A DNA stretch of 64,000 bases. It comes from Scytonematopsis contorta HA4267-MV1. Its GTDB lineage: Bacteria; Cyanobacteriota; Cyanobacteriia; Cyanobacteriales; Nostocaceae. Of the stretch, positions 18,258 through 25,872 are shown piece by piece. Location of the stretch: assembly GCA_019359035.1 (NCBI GenBank), contig JAHHIC010000056.1, forward strand, positions 1-64,000, written 5' to 3'. The position numbers and the translations under genes are program-made. Within the stretch, counting starts at the first letter, position 1. The number at the start of each line of letters is the position of its first letter. The notes beneath the pieces are model-generated. The model was not told the origin of the DNA. It saw only the letters and a program-made list of their open reading frames with translations, and made no database searches.

Positions 18258-19463
18258 TTATTCTAAGGGAGCTTGTGCTAGTCCTGCACCTACATCCATA
18301 GGGTCAAAACCTGCAGCCAGTTTGGCTTTTGTTGCTCGACCAATCAATCGAGAACTTAACTCTGTAATATTTACTGTTTTATTCTCTGCGAGAAGCTTTT
18401 CCATCCAGAGCGCTGCAATACCAGCGACATGAGGTGTTGCCATACTTGTACCACTCTTGGAAACGTAACCACCTTGAGTTTTTGCGGAATAAATATCAAC
18501 ACCAGGAGCAGAAATATTCGGACCAGTGTTAGAAAAAGAGGCTACTGTCAAAGCATCGTTTGGTTCTCCTGGAGTTTGCAACGCACCCACAGAGACAAAT
18601 CCGTCTGCTGATGCTGGTGGTGCTACTGCTAGTTCATAGTTGGGGTTGACTCTACGCTGACTCTCGTTCCCAGCAGCTGCGATAACTAAGGTGGGTTGAA
18701 ATAAGTTACTTCTTGCGCGTGTTAAGGAAGCTAAACTATCGAATAAGCGAACATTAGCGCGATAAGCTTCCAATGCTTGGGATGTTGCGAGGTCTGCTGG
18801 AACTCCTCGTTCTACTAATCTTTTGACTAAACCAGGAAAATTCATCCCCAACGACATGGAGATTACATTTGCTCCCTGGTCTAAAGCCCAAACAATTCCC
18901 CGATAAATTTGTTCGGTGGAACCACCACCTTGGGAGTTAAGCACTTTGCCAATTAATGCTCGCGAAATTCCAGGAGCGACGCTGAAGCGGTATCCATTAA
19001 TCACTTGTCCAAAAATAGTTCCCCCACAATGGGTACCATGACCTTGCTTATCTCCGTCACCTTCATCGGTAAAATCTTTTTGGACTACATTAACACCTTG
19101 GAAAGCTTCATGGTTAGCATCGATACCAGTATCCAGAACTGCAACGGTTACACCTTTACCAGTAAAAGGGCTTTTGTCAGCACCAGTTGCTATTACCCCC
19201 CAAGTAGAACCTGTGAGATTGGGTTTCTCTACATCATCACTCGCGGTTGGGGCAATTAACATAGTAGGCATGGAGGGGGCAATATTAACTACCTCTGGGT
19301 CTCGACGTAAGTCTGCGATATCGCCTTTTCTTAGGGATTCGACATCAATACGAAGACTGGTATTTTCGATAACCGAAAGCGAACGACGAGCAAAACCAGT
19401 AAATGGGTCGCCTAAATCTACTGGTTTTGTGCTACGAAGGATGATGTAATTAGTTTGTTCCAT
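18258..19463 (-). CDS. Subtilisin-like serine protease (peptidase S8)
   Basis: 401 residues with a complete catalytic triad: Asp111 in VAVLDTGID, His145 in GHGTHCGGT, Ser340 in SGTSMATPHVAG. The oxyanion Asn lies in VIAAAGNES. Residues 1-95 resemble a short propeptide or inhibitor-like region rather than a signal peptide, so the enzyme appears cytoplasmic or is exported by another route. AAGGAA seven bases before ATG supports the start. It is the first gene of the minus-strand block that leads into the sigma factor and the TpsA/CHAT genes, 223 bp before the sigma. It may process the locus products or degrade an anti-sigma; neither is shown by sequence. Confidence 0.93.
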   Translation of the reverse strand: MEQTNYIILRSTKPVDLGDPFTGFARRSLSVIENTSLRIDVESLRKGDIADLRRDPEVVNIAPSMPTMLIAPTASDDVEKPNLTGSTWGVIATGADKSPFTGKGVTVAVLDTGIDANHEAFQGVNVVQKDFTDEGDGDKQGHGTHCGGTIFGQVINGYRFSVAPGISRALIGKVLNSQGGGSTEQIYRGIVWALDQGANVISMSLGMNFPGLVKRLVERGVPADLATSQALEAYRANVRLFDSLASLTRARSNLFQPTLVIAAAGNESQRRVNPNYELAVAPPASADGFVSVGALQTPGEPNDALTVASFSNTGPNISAPGVDIYSAKTQGGYVSKSGTSMATPHVAGIAALWMEKLLAENKTVNITELSSRLIGRATKAKLAAGFDPMDVGAGLAQAPLE

Positions 19464-20039
19464 GATTGTTTTCCTTTACTACACACTTTTGATATGTTTC
19501 AGCCGGTTTCCCAAGGAAGTCAAAAATTATTAACACTATTGAGTATGTGCTAATTTTTACAATTTTTTGAATTTATAATTTGCAATGTGTAATTTGTTTT
19601 ACATTACAATCTCCTATGCTACAGGAAAGGAGCTTAGGAGTTCTTAATTAAATAATTGCTTAAGGAAATTGGACAAAGAAGGTAATTCAACTACACTTTT
19701 TAATAGATATCTCTGTGTATCTCCATATAAAATTTCAATACCATAAATTTACACATATAGGACTACTATTTGATTTTTGAAAAACACGTGGAGTCGCAAA
19801 TGCTCATCATAGCTAGGTTTTGGTAGGCTAGATATACTTGTATTTTTTTTCAGAATCAAACCGGATTCCTATACGACAACAAGCTAATGCAATCATTACG
19901 TTAACTTAACAAGTTCTTTACAACAATCACTGTTGTTGAATATACAATCGTACACAGCACGTGAAATTGTATTTTTAGTAACCGGAGTAAAACCATTAAT
20001 GAAAAAAGTTTTATTTGTCTCGTTAACAATACTAAATTA
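19464..20039. other. Intergenic region without a recognised gene
   Basis: 576 bases between two divergent genes. A+T-rich, with no convincing reading frame, tRNA or structured RNA that I can see. It presumably holds the promoters of the subtilase (minus) and the secreted protein at 20040 (plus). Confidence 0.6.
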
Positions 20040-20600
20040 ATGAATAGACAAACTATACTTTTTGGTATAATTATTAGTTTGACACTTGCAAGTGAAAATC
20101 TTCTACCAGCTCAAGCTCAAAAAATAATAGTTAATCAGCCTGATTCTAATTTGGTTAATGCAATTAAACAAACTATCCGCAAAGAATTTGCAGATACTAA
20201 TTGGAATGAGATAAAAAAGGATATTACATTTAAGTACACAGAAGTAGACTTAAATAAAGATGGGACTAAAGAAGCTCTTGTGAGTATTCAGAAAGGTTTC
20301 CCTTGTAATAATCGTCATTGTCCTGTTTATATATATCAAAAAAAAGGTGGTAACTATAGCTTTATTTCATATGTATTCACTTCAAGGGGTGAATTAGAGG
20401 TGGCTTTACTACCAAGCCGAAATAAAGATTGGATAAGTATTGCGGCTCCGGTATTTACCTATGAACCAAGAGAAATAGCCTGGAGGGTATTTAAGTTTGA
20501 TGGTAAAAAATATCAACTTAGCGAACAAAAGTTAAACTCAACGCCTAAGCAGATTATATTACGCGAAGCTTCGGGATATGAATTTAATTTTACTAACTAA
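20040..20600 (+). CDS. Small exported protein of unknown function
   Basis: 186 residues, family not recognised. The N-terminus MNRQTILFGIIISLTLASEN with LPAQAQ after it reads as a signal peptide. Residues about 63-75 contain DLNKDGTKEALVS, an Asp/Asn-rich loop like those that bind calcium in FG-GAP or dockerin-type repeats. Two cysteines (PCNNRHCPV) probably pair. The remainder is beta-rich (YSFISYVFTSRGELEVALL, AWRVFKFDGKKYQL). No clear ribosome-binding site. It stands alone on the plus strand, upstream of an SH3b protein 211 bp away. Confidence 0.7.
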   Translation: MNRQTILFGIIISLTLASENLLPAQAQKIIVNQPDSNLVNAIKQTIRKEFADTNWNEIKKDITFKYTEVDLNKDGTKEALVSIQKGFPCNNRHCPVYIYQKKGGNYSFISYVFTSRGELEVALLPSRNKDWISIAAPVFTYEPREIAWRVFKFDGKKYQLSEQKLNSTPKQIILREASGYEFNFTN

Positions 20601-20811
20601 AAAAAAGTTTTCATACATCCTGCATATTTTCTATCTACTGTACCTATGAATAAGTGTAGATTATTTGTTTAAGGTTATATTAGCTTAGCAATAAGCTGTA
20701 TCTAGTGTAAATCAAATATAAAAATTGATTTATAAACCCCTAAGCAAGTACTATTAGAAAGTTAATTTTTAACTTTTGTGGAATAAATAAAGTAAAAATG
20801 AGTAAATTACT

Positions 20812-21210
20812 ATGAAAGTAACAATGAAACGTGTTGTAGCTGCACTTGTGATGATTTCGACTGTTGCATTTTCTAACTCTGCTGATGCTAACTGGTCGTT
20901 GAAAGCAGTAAAAGGAACTACACAAGGTGAAAGCCAGACTACTCCAGCGGTTTCTGCAAGTGAATATCAGTTTCAAATTGCTCAAACTCCTGTTGGGTCT
21001 TGTGTCGTATCTGTAAGACCAGGTTCATCGCTTAATATTCGACAAAGACCTAGCACCAACAGTAGAATTGTTGGTTCATTGAGAAACGGAGCTCGCGTTG
21101 CTTTGGGAGTAACTGACGGTAGCGAAGGCAAGAATTGGACTAGAATTATTGCTCCAGTCGAAGGTTATGTTGCTCGTGCTAATCTCCGAAATTGCCGCAC
21201 TCGTGGTTAA
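20812..21210 (+). CDS. Small secreted SH3b-domain protein
   Basis: 132 residues. Signal peptide at 1-26 (MKRVVAALVMISTVAFSNSADA from the second Met); either Met1 or Met5 may be the start. The C-terminal half is one SH3b domain: VSVRPGSSLNIRQRPSTNS, IVGSLRNGARVALGV, KNWTRIIAPVEGYVARANL. Cysteines at VGSCVV and RNCRT may form a disulfide. Likely a cell-wall-binding periplasmic protein. Its stop lies one base from the end of the convergent transporter remnant. Confidence 0.82.
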   Translation: MKVTMKRVVAALVMISTVAFSNSADANWSLKAVKGTTQGESQTTPAVSASEYQFQIAQTPVGSCVVSVRPGSSLNIRQRPSTNSRIVGSLRNGARVALGVTDGSEGKNWTRIIAPVEGYVARANLRNCRTRG

Positions 21211-21211
21211 A

Positions 21212-21631
21212 TTATAAATTTTTACGCCAGATAGCAGCTATCAGCGAACCTGTAAGATTGTGACAAACACTAAATATAGCTCCTGGTATCGCTGCTGCTG
21301 GTTCAAAATTTGCTAGCGCTAATGCAACAGCTAAACCAGAATTTTGCATTGCCACTTCTATGGAAATTGTACGACAAACTGCTGTTGATTTACCTGTAAT
21401 AGCTGCGCCGAAATAACCTAAAATTAATCCTGCATTTCGCAAGCTGTGTAATTGCTGTGTAGTTATTGTTAAGCCCATTCCTAACATCACCACTCCCAGC
21501 GCGGTTGAAATATTACCGATACCACTTGCGGCAATTTTTGGGAAAAAATAACCCCAAGCAACACCAATTAATACCCAAACAAAAAATAAATCTTGACTGA
21601 ACTTGATGAGGCGATTAATTTGCTGAGACAT
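21212..21631 (-). pseudogene. Internally deleted BASS-family (bile acid:sodium symporter-like) transporter remnant
   Basis: 139 residues, against about 300 for the family. The N-terminal two helices (IKFSQDLFFVWVLIGVAWGYFFP, GVVMLGMGLTITTQQL) and the C-terminal end (RTISIEVAMQNSGLAVALAL, GAIFSVCHNLTGSLIA) are clearly recognisable and joined in frame. The middle, with the core transport helices and substrate motifs, is missing; the join falls near residues 60-80. The frame is still open, so a short protein could be made, but it is unlikely to transport. I call it a pseudogene created by one internal deletion of roughly 170-180 codons. Confidence 0.8.
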
Positions 21632-21874
21632 TTACTGTAATAGCTGTATTTTACTATTTTTATTTCACGATAGCATAAGTGTGCAAACCAATATCAAGAT
21701 ATATTGTCATCTTCAAAGGTCGTACAAAAAGCCTTGGATAGCTGCAACCTAATCTTCATATTATGAACACTTTTACTTATTGCCTCTGCTGTATCCAGAG
21801 TAAAGGTTCGTTTGCTAAATGTTTTCTTATAACAAATATATTCGTAATTTCTATATTGTTGTCAAGTGAAAGAA

Positions 21875-21896
21875 AGGGCATAATTCTATATGCCCT
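21875..21896 (-). terminator. Hairpin downstream of the Rpn-type gene
   Basis: Perfect 8-bp stem AGGGCATA/TATGCCCT with a 6-base loop, 25 bp past the stop of the minus-strand nuclease gene. A T-rich run (TTTC...) follows on that strand, although it is not a clean U-tract. Confidence 0.55.
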
Positions 21897-21921
21897 CGAA
21901 CAGAAGCTAATTTGAAAAATG

Positions 21922-22716
21922 CTAAACAGAAGCATTTTTCCTCACAGTTTCCACGTCTAATTCCAAAGAATCAGCAACTTGCTCAATGCTTAGCCCTAAC
22001 TTAAGTAGCTTGGGAATGGTTTTTAACTTGTTATCAAGCGTACCCTCTCTAAATCCTTCTTCTTTACCTTGCAGGTAAACCTTACTCTTTTTCAGCGACT
22101 CTAATTCAAGCATAACTTCTAGCTCCTCCATGCTCAGATTCGGAAATTTGTCCATAACTACCGTTTGAATAAATTCTAAGACTTTTTCTTGTAAAACGGC
22201 ATTACTCAATTCTGATTTTGTTTGATTTATTAACTGTCGAGCGAATTCTCCAGTTTGATTTTTTCTCTTTTTTTCGACGACTAAGCGCATAATTCCTACC
22301 CCAAGAGATTGATTCGGAGCTTTTCCAAGTTCGTCTAGATAAAACCGACGTAAAGCTGGTAAGAATATCTTTAAATATGGAGGAAATCTTCCTTCGCTGC
22401 TACGTTTGTCGTAGATGACAACAGCATACCATTTCTCATTGGTTGGGTCATATTGGGTCAAATAAAGTATTATCTTACCGAAAAAGCTTTTGTAGAAGTT
22501 GTTATCTTTATAAGCTTGTGCTTCAATGAAATAAATTGGGTCAAAGCTGTATCCGGGACGAGTTGAAAGTAACCCATCTAGACGAAAACCTTGTTGCTTG
22601 ATTTCCGGAGCGCTGTATTGATAAGCGCTCTTGCTATGATGTGGTTGACCTATAAGTTCAAAGAACAATTCTGGTATGTCTTTGAATATTTTATAAAAAA
22701 GTGGGTCGGCTGTCAT
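21922..22716 (-). CDS. Rpn/DUF2887-family putative nuclease
   Basis: 264 residues. The N-terminus (MTADPLFYKIFKDIPELFFE...) and the PD-(D/E)XK-like core (RLDGLL, then PIYFIEAQAYKDNNFYKSFF) match the cyanobacterial DUF2887/Rpn-like family. These are predicted recombination-promoting or transposase-related DNA nucleases. The putative catalytic residues are Asp in FRLDG and Glu-x-Gln in IEAQ. The C-terminus (about 195-260) has the usual helical tail ending in LKLGLSIEQVADSLELDVETV. Such genes are multicopy and spread in Nostocales genomes. There is no clear operon partner. The neighbouring transporter remnant and split ABC operon suggest a rearranged region. Confidence 0.85.
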   Translation of the reverse strand: MTADPLFYKIFKDIPELFFELIGQPHHSKSAYQYSAPEIKQQGFRLDGLLSTRPGYSFDPIYFIEAQAYKDNNFYKSFFGKIILYLTQYDPTNEKWYAVVIYDKRSSEGRFPPYLKIFLPALRRFYLDELGKAPNQSLGVGIMRLVVEKKRKNQTGEFARQLINQTKSELSNAVLQEKVLEFIQTVVMDKFPNLSMEELEVMLELESLKKSKVYLQGKEEGFREGTLDNKLKTIPKLLKLGLSIEQVADSLELDVETVRKNASV

Positions 22717-23009
22717 TCACTTTTTGCTCTATTTTGCGAAAATGCTGTAAATTAAATTAGTAAAATATTACTAGAGGATTTGATTTTATGCTTGTAAAAA
22801 ATAAATATTTACAGTAACAATATAAGCCACGATTTAGGTAATAAATTAAACAGGCAATATTGTATTTATTAGTACCTATTTCAAATTGAACAATATTAGG
22901 TATCGCGCTTACAAACATCTCGGATTGTATTATGAAACTAATAACATCAGAGAATATATTGATTTCAGTATTATTTTGATTCTTCCCTAAGTGTTTATCC
23001 TTAATAATT

Positions 23010-24002
23010 ATGTCTCACATTTTTGTCGAAGACCTCAAGAAAACTTTTTTTGTATCCGAACGTGATTCAGGTATTTTCGGTTCAATCCGAGGACTTGTAC
23101 AGCGAAAAACAAAGGAAGTTCATGCTTTAAAAGGAGTTTCTTTCTCACTAGAGCAGGGAGAACTGGTAGGGTATATCGGTCCAAATGGAGCTGGTAAATC
23201 GACTACTATTAAAATTTTAAGTGGTATTTTAGTTCCATCCGGTGGAAAATGCATAATTGGAGGACGAACACCTTGGAAAGATAGAATTCAACATGTTGGA
23301 CGCATTGGAGTCGTGTTTGGTCAAAGAACTCAGTTATGGTGGGACTTACCAGTGATTGAGTCTTTTGATTTACTGCGGGATATTTACCGCGTTCCCCAGT
23401 CAGAGTATAGCAAAACACGAGAAGAAATGATAGATTTACTTGACCTTTCCGGTTTTCTCGATACTCCTGTAAGACAATTAAGCCTTGGTCAGAGAATGCG
23501 ATGCGATTTTGCAGCAGCAATGTTACACAGACCTGATATTCTGTTTTTAGATGAACCTACTATAGGACTTGATGCTGTCTCAAAGCTTGCGGTAAGAAAA
23601 TTTATTAAAGCTCTTAATAAAAGCCATCAAGTAACAACTATTTTGACTACTCACGATATGGATGATATCGAAGCGTTGTGCGAAAGATTAATTATTATTG
23701 GTGGTGGTGAAATTCTTTGTGATGGCTCTCTAGCTACTCTACGTTCTCAAGTTTCTTCTCGTCGCTACTTAAAAATAGATTTAAAAAATGATGATTTTGT
23801 ATTCGATTTAGAAGGAGTGAGTATAGTTTCTAAAGAAGGTCGTACTGTGACTATAGCTTTTGACCCAATAAAAATTTCTGCAGCAACTCTTATTAATGAG
23901 GTGACTTCTAAACACGAAGTCGAAGACCTTTTTGTGGAAAATCCTCCGATTGAGGAGATAGTTGCTGAGCTTTATGCAAAATCAGGAGAACTTTTCGGAT
24001 GA
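23010..24002 (+). CDS. ABC-2 type exporter, ATP-binding subunit
   Basis: 330 residues, cytoplasmic ATPase. Walker A GPNGAGKS (57-64), Q-loop region VVFGQRTQLWWDLP, signature LSLGQRMR (157-164), Walker B ILFLDEPT (177-184) and the switch His in TTHDMDD are all present. The FGQRTQLWWDLP stretch is typical of the ATPases that pair with two DUF990-type permeases. The substrate is unknown. In an undisturbed operon its TGA would overlap the permease ATG (ATGA). Here the last 54 coding bases and the overlap are duplicated 1050 bp downstream, and the insertion separates the two genes. The coding sequence itself is intact. Confidence 0.93.
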   Translation: MSHIFVEDLKKTFFVSERDSGIFGSIRGLVQRKTKEVHALKGVSFSLEQGELVGYIGPNGAGKSTTIKILSGILVPSGGKCIIGGRTPWKDRIQHVGRIGVVFGQRTQLWWDLPVIESFDLLRDIYRVPQSEYSKTREEMIDLLDLSGFLDTPVRQLSLGQRMRCDFAAAMLHRPDILFLDEPTIGLDAVSKLAVRKFIKALNKSHQVTTILTTHDMDDIEALCERLIIIGGGEILCDGSLATLRSQVSSRRYLKIDLKNDDFVFDLEGVSIVSKEGRTVTIAFDPIKISAATLINEVTSKHEVEDLFVENPPIEEIVAELYAKSGELFG

Positions 24003-24004
24003 AA
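23949..24004 (+). repeat. 56-bp direct repeat, copy 1 (end of the ABC ATPase gene)
   Basis: The bases from ATTGAGGAGATAGTTGC to CGGATGAAA recur at 24999-25054 with two substitutions (T/C at 23966/25016 and G/A at 23969/25019). Both are synonymous in the ATPase frame. The offset is exactly 1050 bp. Confidence 0.95.
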
Positions 24005-24158
24005 TTAATCACAAAACCCCTGAAATAAATTATGCCGAGACGGCACGCTCGCTTTGCGAATGGGTTAAAAGCCTAAAGCCGTTTTTAACGCAGCTTTTCC
24101 GAAGGGTAACGGGTTAAATAAATTAATTTAGTTAGCTTTAGTTAACTTTAGCTTTCAG

Positions 24159-24466
24159 CCCGTTCGCTGTGAGTCAGCTATGTCCTAAGAAGGTGTTTAT
24201 AAAGAGAATATTAAGCATCATTAATATTAGAAGCCAGTGACTAAAGTCACTGTCTAAAAGCTAAAGTCCTCTAAAGAGGACTGAATAATGCATTAGAAAC
24301 AAATATTTTACACAATTTAAGATACTCCCAAAAATATGATACTTTATTAGTCCTCTAAAGAGGACTTCAGCTTTTAGACAGTGACTTTAGTCACTGGCTT
24401 GTGGTATGCATGATACTTAACATTTTATTATAAACACCCTTTAAGAGGACACACTACGTGAACGGG
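24159..24466. mobile_element. MITE-like imperfect inverted-repeat element
   Basis: It begins CCCGTTC and ends GAACGGG. Both ends share further blocks in inverse order (GTCCT, GGTGTTTATA). The inner 50-bp arms at 24233-24282 and 24349-24398 pair with a single mismatch. Each arm also contains two small palindromes (AGTGACTAAAGTCACT and AGTCCTCTAAAGAGGACT). It encodes no protein. It resembles a non-autonomous, terminal-inverted-repeat element and lies inside the 1050-bp insertion. The rest of 24005-24593 holds no gene that I can see. Confidence 0.7.
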
Positions 24467-24593
24467 TAATTTATCGCAGAGGTTTTTGCAAAATTGGATG
24501 CTCACGTTTGTTACGAGATTTATACTTTTATACTTTTGCTTATATAATGGGTCGAAACCGCAAAGCTCAAATCACTTAGCAGCCTTAGTATTG

Positions 24594-24626
24594 CGCTATA
24601 ATGCTCCCAAGTTTAGCATTATAGCG
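24594..24626 (+). promoter_or_regulatory. Inverted-repeat operator over the -10 box of the antitoxin gene
   Basis: A perfect 12-bp inverted repeat, CGCTATAATGCT / AGCATTATAGCG, with a 9-base spacer. It ends 7 bases before the antitoxin ATG. The left arm contains TATAAT. This is the usual arrangement for autorepression by a toxin-antitoxin complex. Confidence 0.65.
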
Positions 24627-24633
24627 AGTTTTT

Positions 24634-24846
24634 ATGACTCCCCAACAAATCGGAGAACACTCTCAACAGCTTGAAACGCGAGTTGCAAATTTGGAGAAAG
24701 AACTGGCGCAGATAAAAGAGACCCTGGCAGAATCCCTTAAGAAAAAAGAACCCTGGTGGCTAAAAGTTGCGGGTAGCTTTGAAAATGACCCCACCTTTGA
24801 CGAAGCAGTTCGTCTTGGGCAAGAATGGCGCAAATCAGCTGAGTAA
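24634..24846 (+). CDS. Antitoxin of a type II (PIN/VapC-type) toxin-antitoxin pair
   Basis: 70 residues: a helical N-terminal half with coiled-coil character (LETRVANLEKELAQIKETL) and a C-terminal toxin-neutralising tail (WWLKVAGSFENDPTFDEAVR). That tail is the pattern of cyanobacterial antitoxins encoded before PIN-domain toxins. The operator-like inverted repeat just upstream supports autoregulation. A truncated PIN toxin starts 17 bp after its stop. The antitoxin is intact, while its partner is broken. The pair sits inside the insertion that splits the ABC operon. Confidence 0.75.
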   Translation: MTPQQIGEHSQQLETRVANLEKELAQIKETLAESLKKKEPWWLKVAGSFENDPTFDEAVRLGQEWRKSAE

Positions 24847-24863
24847 GTCGCTAATATTAAACT

Positions 24864-24968
24864 ATGTATATTCTTGATACAGACCACCTTAGCCTTATCC
24901 AGCGTAATGGAGCAGAAGGAAAGCGAATTCTGGCAAGATTAGCGACCGTGGACTGGTCAAAAGCATAG
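24864..24968 (+). pseudogene. Truncated VapC-like PIN-domain toxin
   Basis: Reads MYILDTDHLSLIQRNG and continues to WSKA, then TAG: 34 codons. The start is the typical PIN N-terminus (YILDTDHLS, first catalytic Asp). A complete PIN toxin needs about 130-140 residues and three or four acidic residues, so this product is inactive. The truncation falls 30 bp before the second copy of the 56-bp repeat, which suggests that the break and the insertion boundary arose together. Confidence 0.75.
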
Positions 24969-24998
24969 AATAAACCAAAGAGCAAGCAGGGGAGAGTA

Positions 24999-25054
24999 AT
25001 TGAGGAGATAGTTGCCGAACTTTATGCAAAATCAGGAGAACTTTTCGGATGAAA
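24999..25054 (+). repeat. 56-bp direct repeat, copy 2 (restores the permease translation start)
   Basis: Second copy of 23949-24004. It supplies the Shine-Dalgarno (AGGAGAA) and the ATG of the permease, which explains how the downstream genes keep their ribosome-binding site despite the insertion. Confidence 0.95.
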
Positions 25055-25867
25055 GCATATTGGTCGTTGTTTGTCGCGAGATTTGCGCTTTTATTGCAAT
25101 ATCGAACTGCTGCTTTAGCAGGGATTACGACTCAGCTTTTTTGGGGATTCGTGAAAATCATGGTTTTAGCGGCATTTTTCACCCATACAACTTCCGCTCA
25201 ACCAATGACTTTCCGAGAAGCTGTAGGATATGTGTGGCTTAGTCAAGCATTTTTGGTCGCACTTGTTCCTTGGTCAGGAGATAGAGATATTCAAGAGTTA
25301 ATACGCTCTGGTGCTATAGGATATGATTTGCTTCGACCCACAGACCTTTATAATTTCTGGTTTACTCGCGCTCTGGCAATGCGTACAGCACCTGTTATAC
25401 TTCGTGCAATTCCTATATTTTGTGTAACATTGTTTGTTCTTCCTCTTGTGGGACTGTCTGATTGGTCGCTAGCTTTTCCACCTTCTTTTACAGCTTTTGT
25501 TGCCTTTTTTCTTTCATTTATTGGTGGAATAATTCTTTCTTCTGCAATTACTATGTTGCTAACTGTGTCAATGATGTGGACACTTTCAGGTGAGGGGATT
25601 AATAGCATTTTACCTACTACTGTAAATATTCTTTCAGGAATGATTATTCCTCTACCACTTTATCCTGAGTGGATAAAACCTTTCTTGAATGTGCTTCCTT
25701 TTTCTGGACTTCTTGACAAACCTTTTCGCCTATTTTCTGGTAACATAAAGGCGAATGAATTGTTTGGTGTTTTGTTTCATCAAATTTTTTGGATAGCTGT
25801 GATTGTTTTGTTTGGGCGTTTTCTTGTTAGCCGTGGTGTTAAAAAGCTGGTCATTCAAGGTGGCTGA
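25049..25867 (+). CDS. ABC-2 type exporter permease 1
   Basis: 272 residues with about six membrane helices (for example VKIMVLAAFF, LVALVPWS, VILRAIPIFCVTLFVLPLVG, SFIGGIILSSAITMLLTVS, IFWIAVIVLFG). It is a DUF990/ABC-2-like permease. It starts at ATG 25049 behind AGGAGAA, inside the duplicated segment. Five bases separate its stop from permease 2, so the two are co-translated. With the ATPase at 23010 and the second permease it forms a heteromeric exporter. The substrate cannot be predicted. Confidence 0.9.
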   Translation: MKAYWSLFVARFALLLQYRTAALAGITTQLFWGFVKIMVLAAFFTHTTSAQPMTFREAVGYVWLSQAFLVALVPWSGDRDIQELIRSGAIGYDLLRPTDLYNFWFTRALAMRTAPVILRAIPIFCVTLFVLPLVGLSDWSLAFPPSFTAFVAFFLSFIGGIILSSAITMLLTVSMMWTLSGEGINSILPTTVNILSGMIIPLPLYPEWIKPFLNVLPFSGLLDKPFRLFSGNIKANELFGVLFHQIFWIAVIVLFGRFLVSRGVKKLVIQGG

Positions 25868-25872
25868 AAATT

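Noticed and set aside
24486-24674. 62-codon frame upstream of the antitoxin
   Set aside because: It covers the operator and the antitoxin start; no similarity or ribosome-binding site.
23949-25054. Ordinary IS insertion with target-site duplication
   Set aside because: No transposase in the insert, and 56 bp is far longer than known target duplications.
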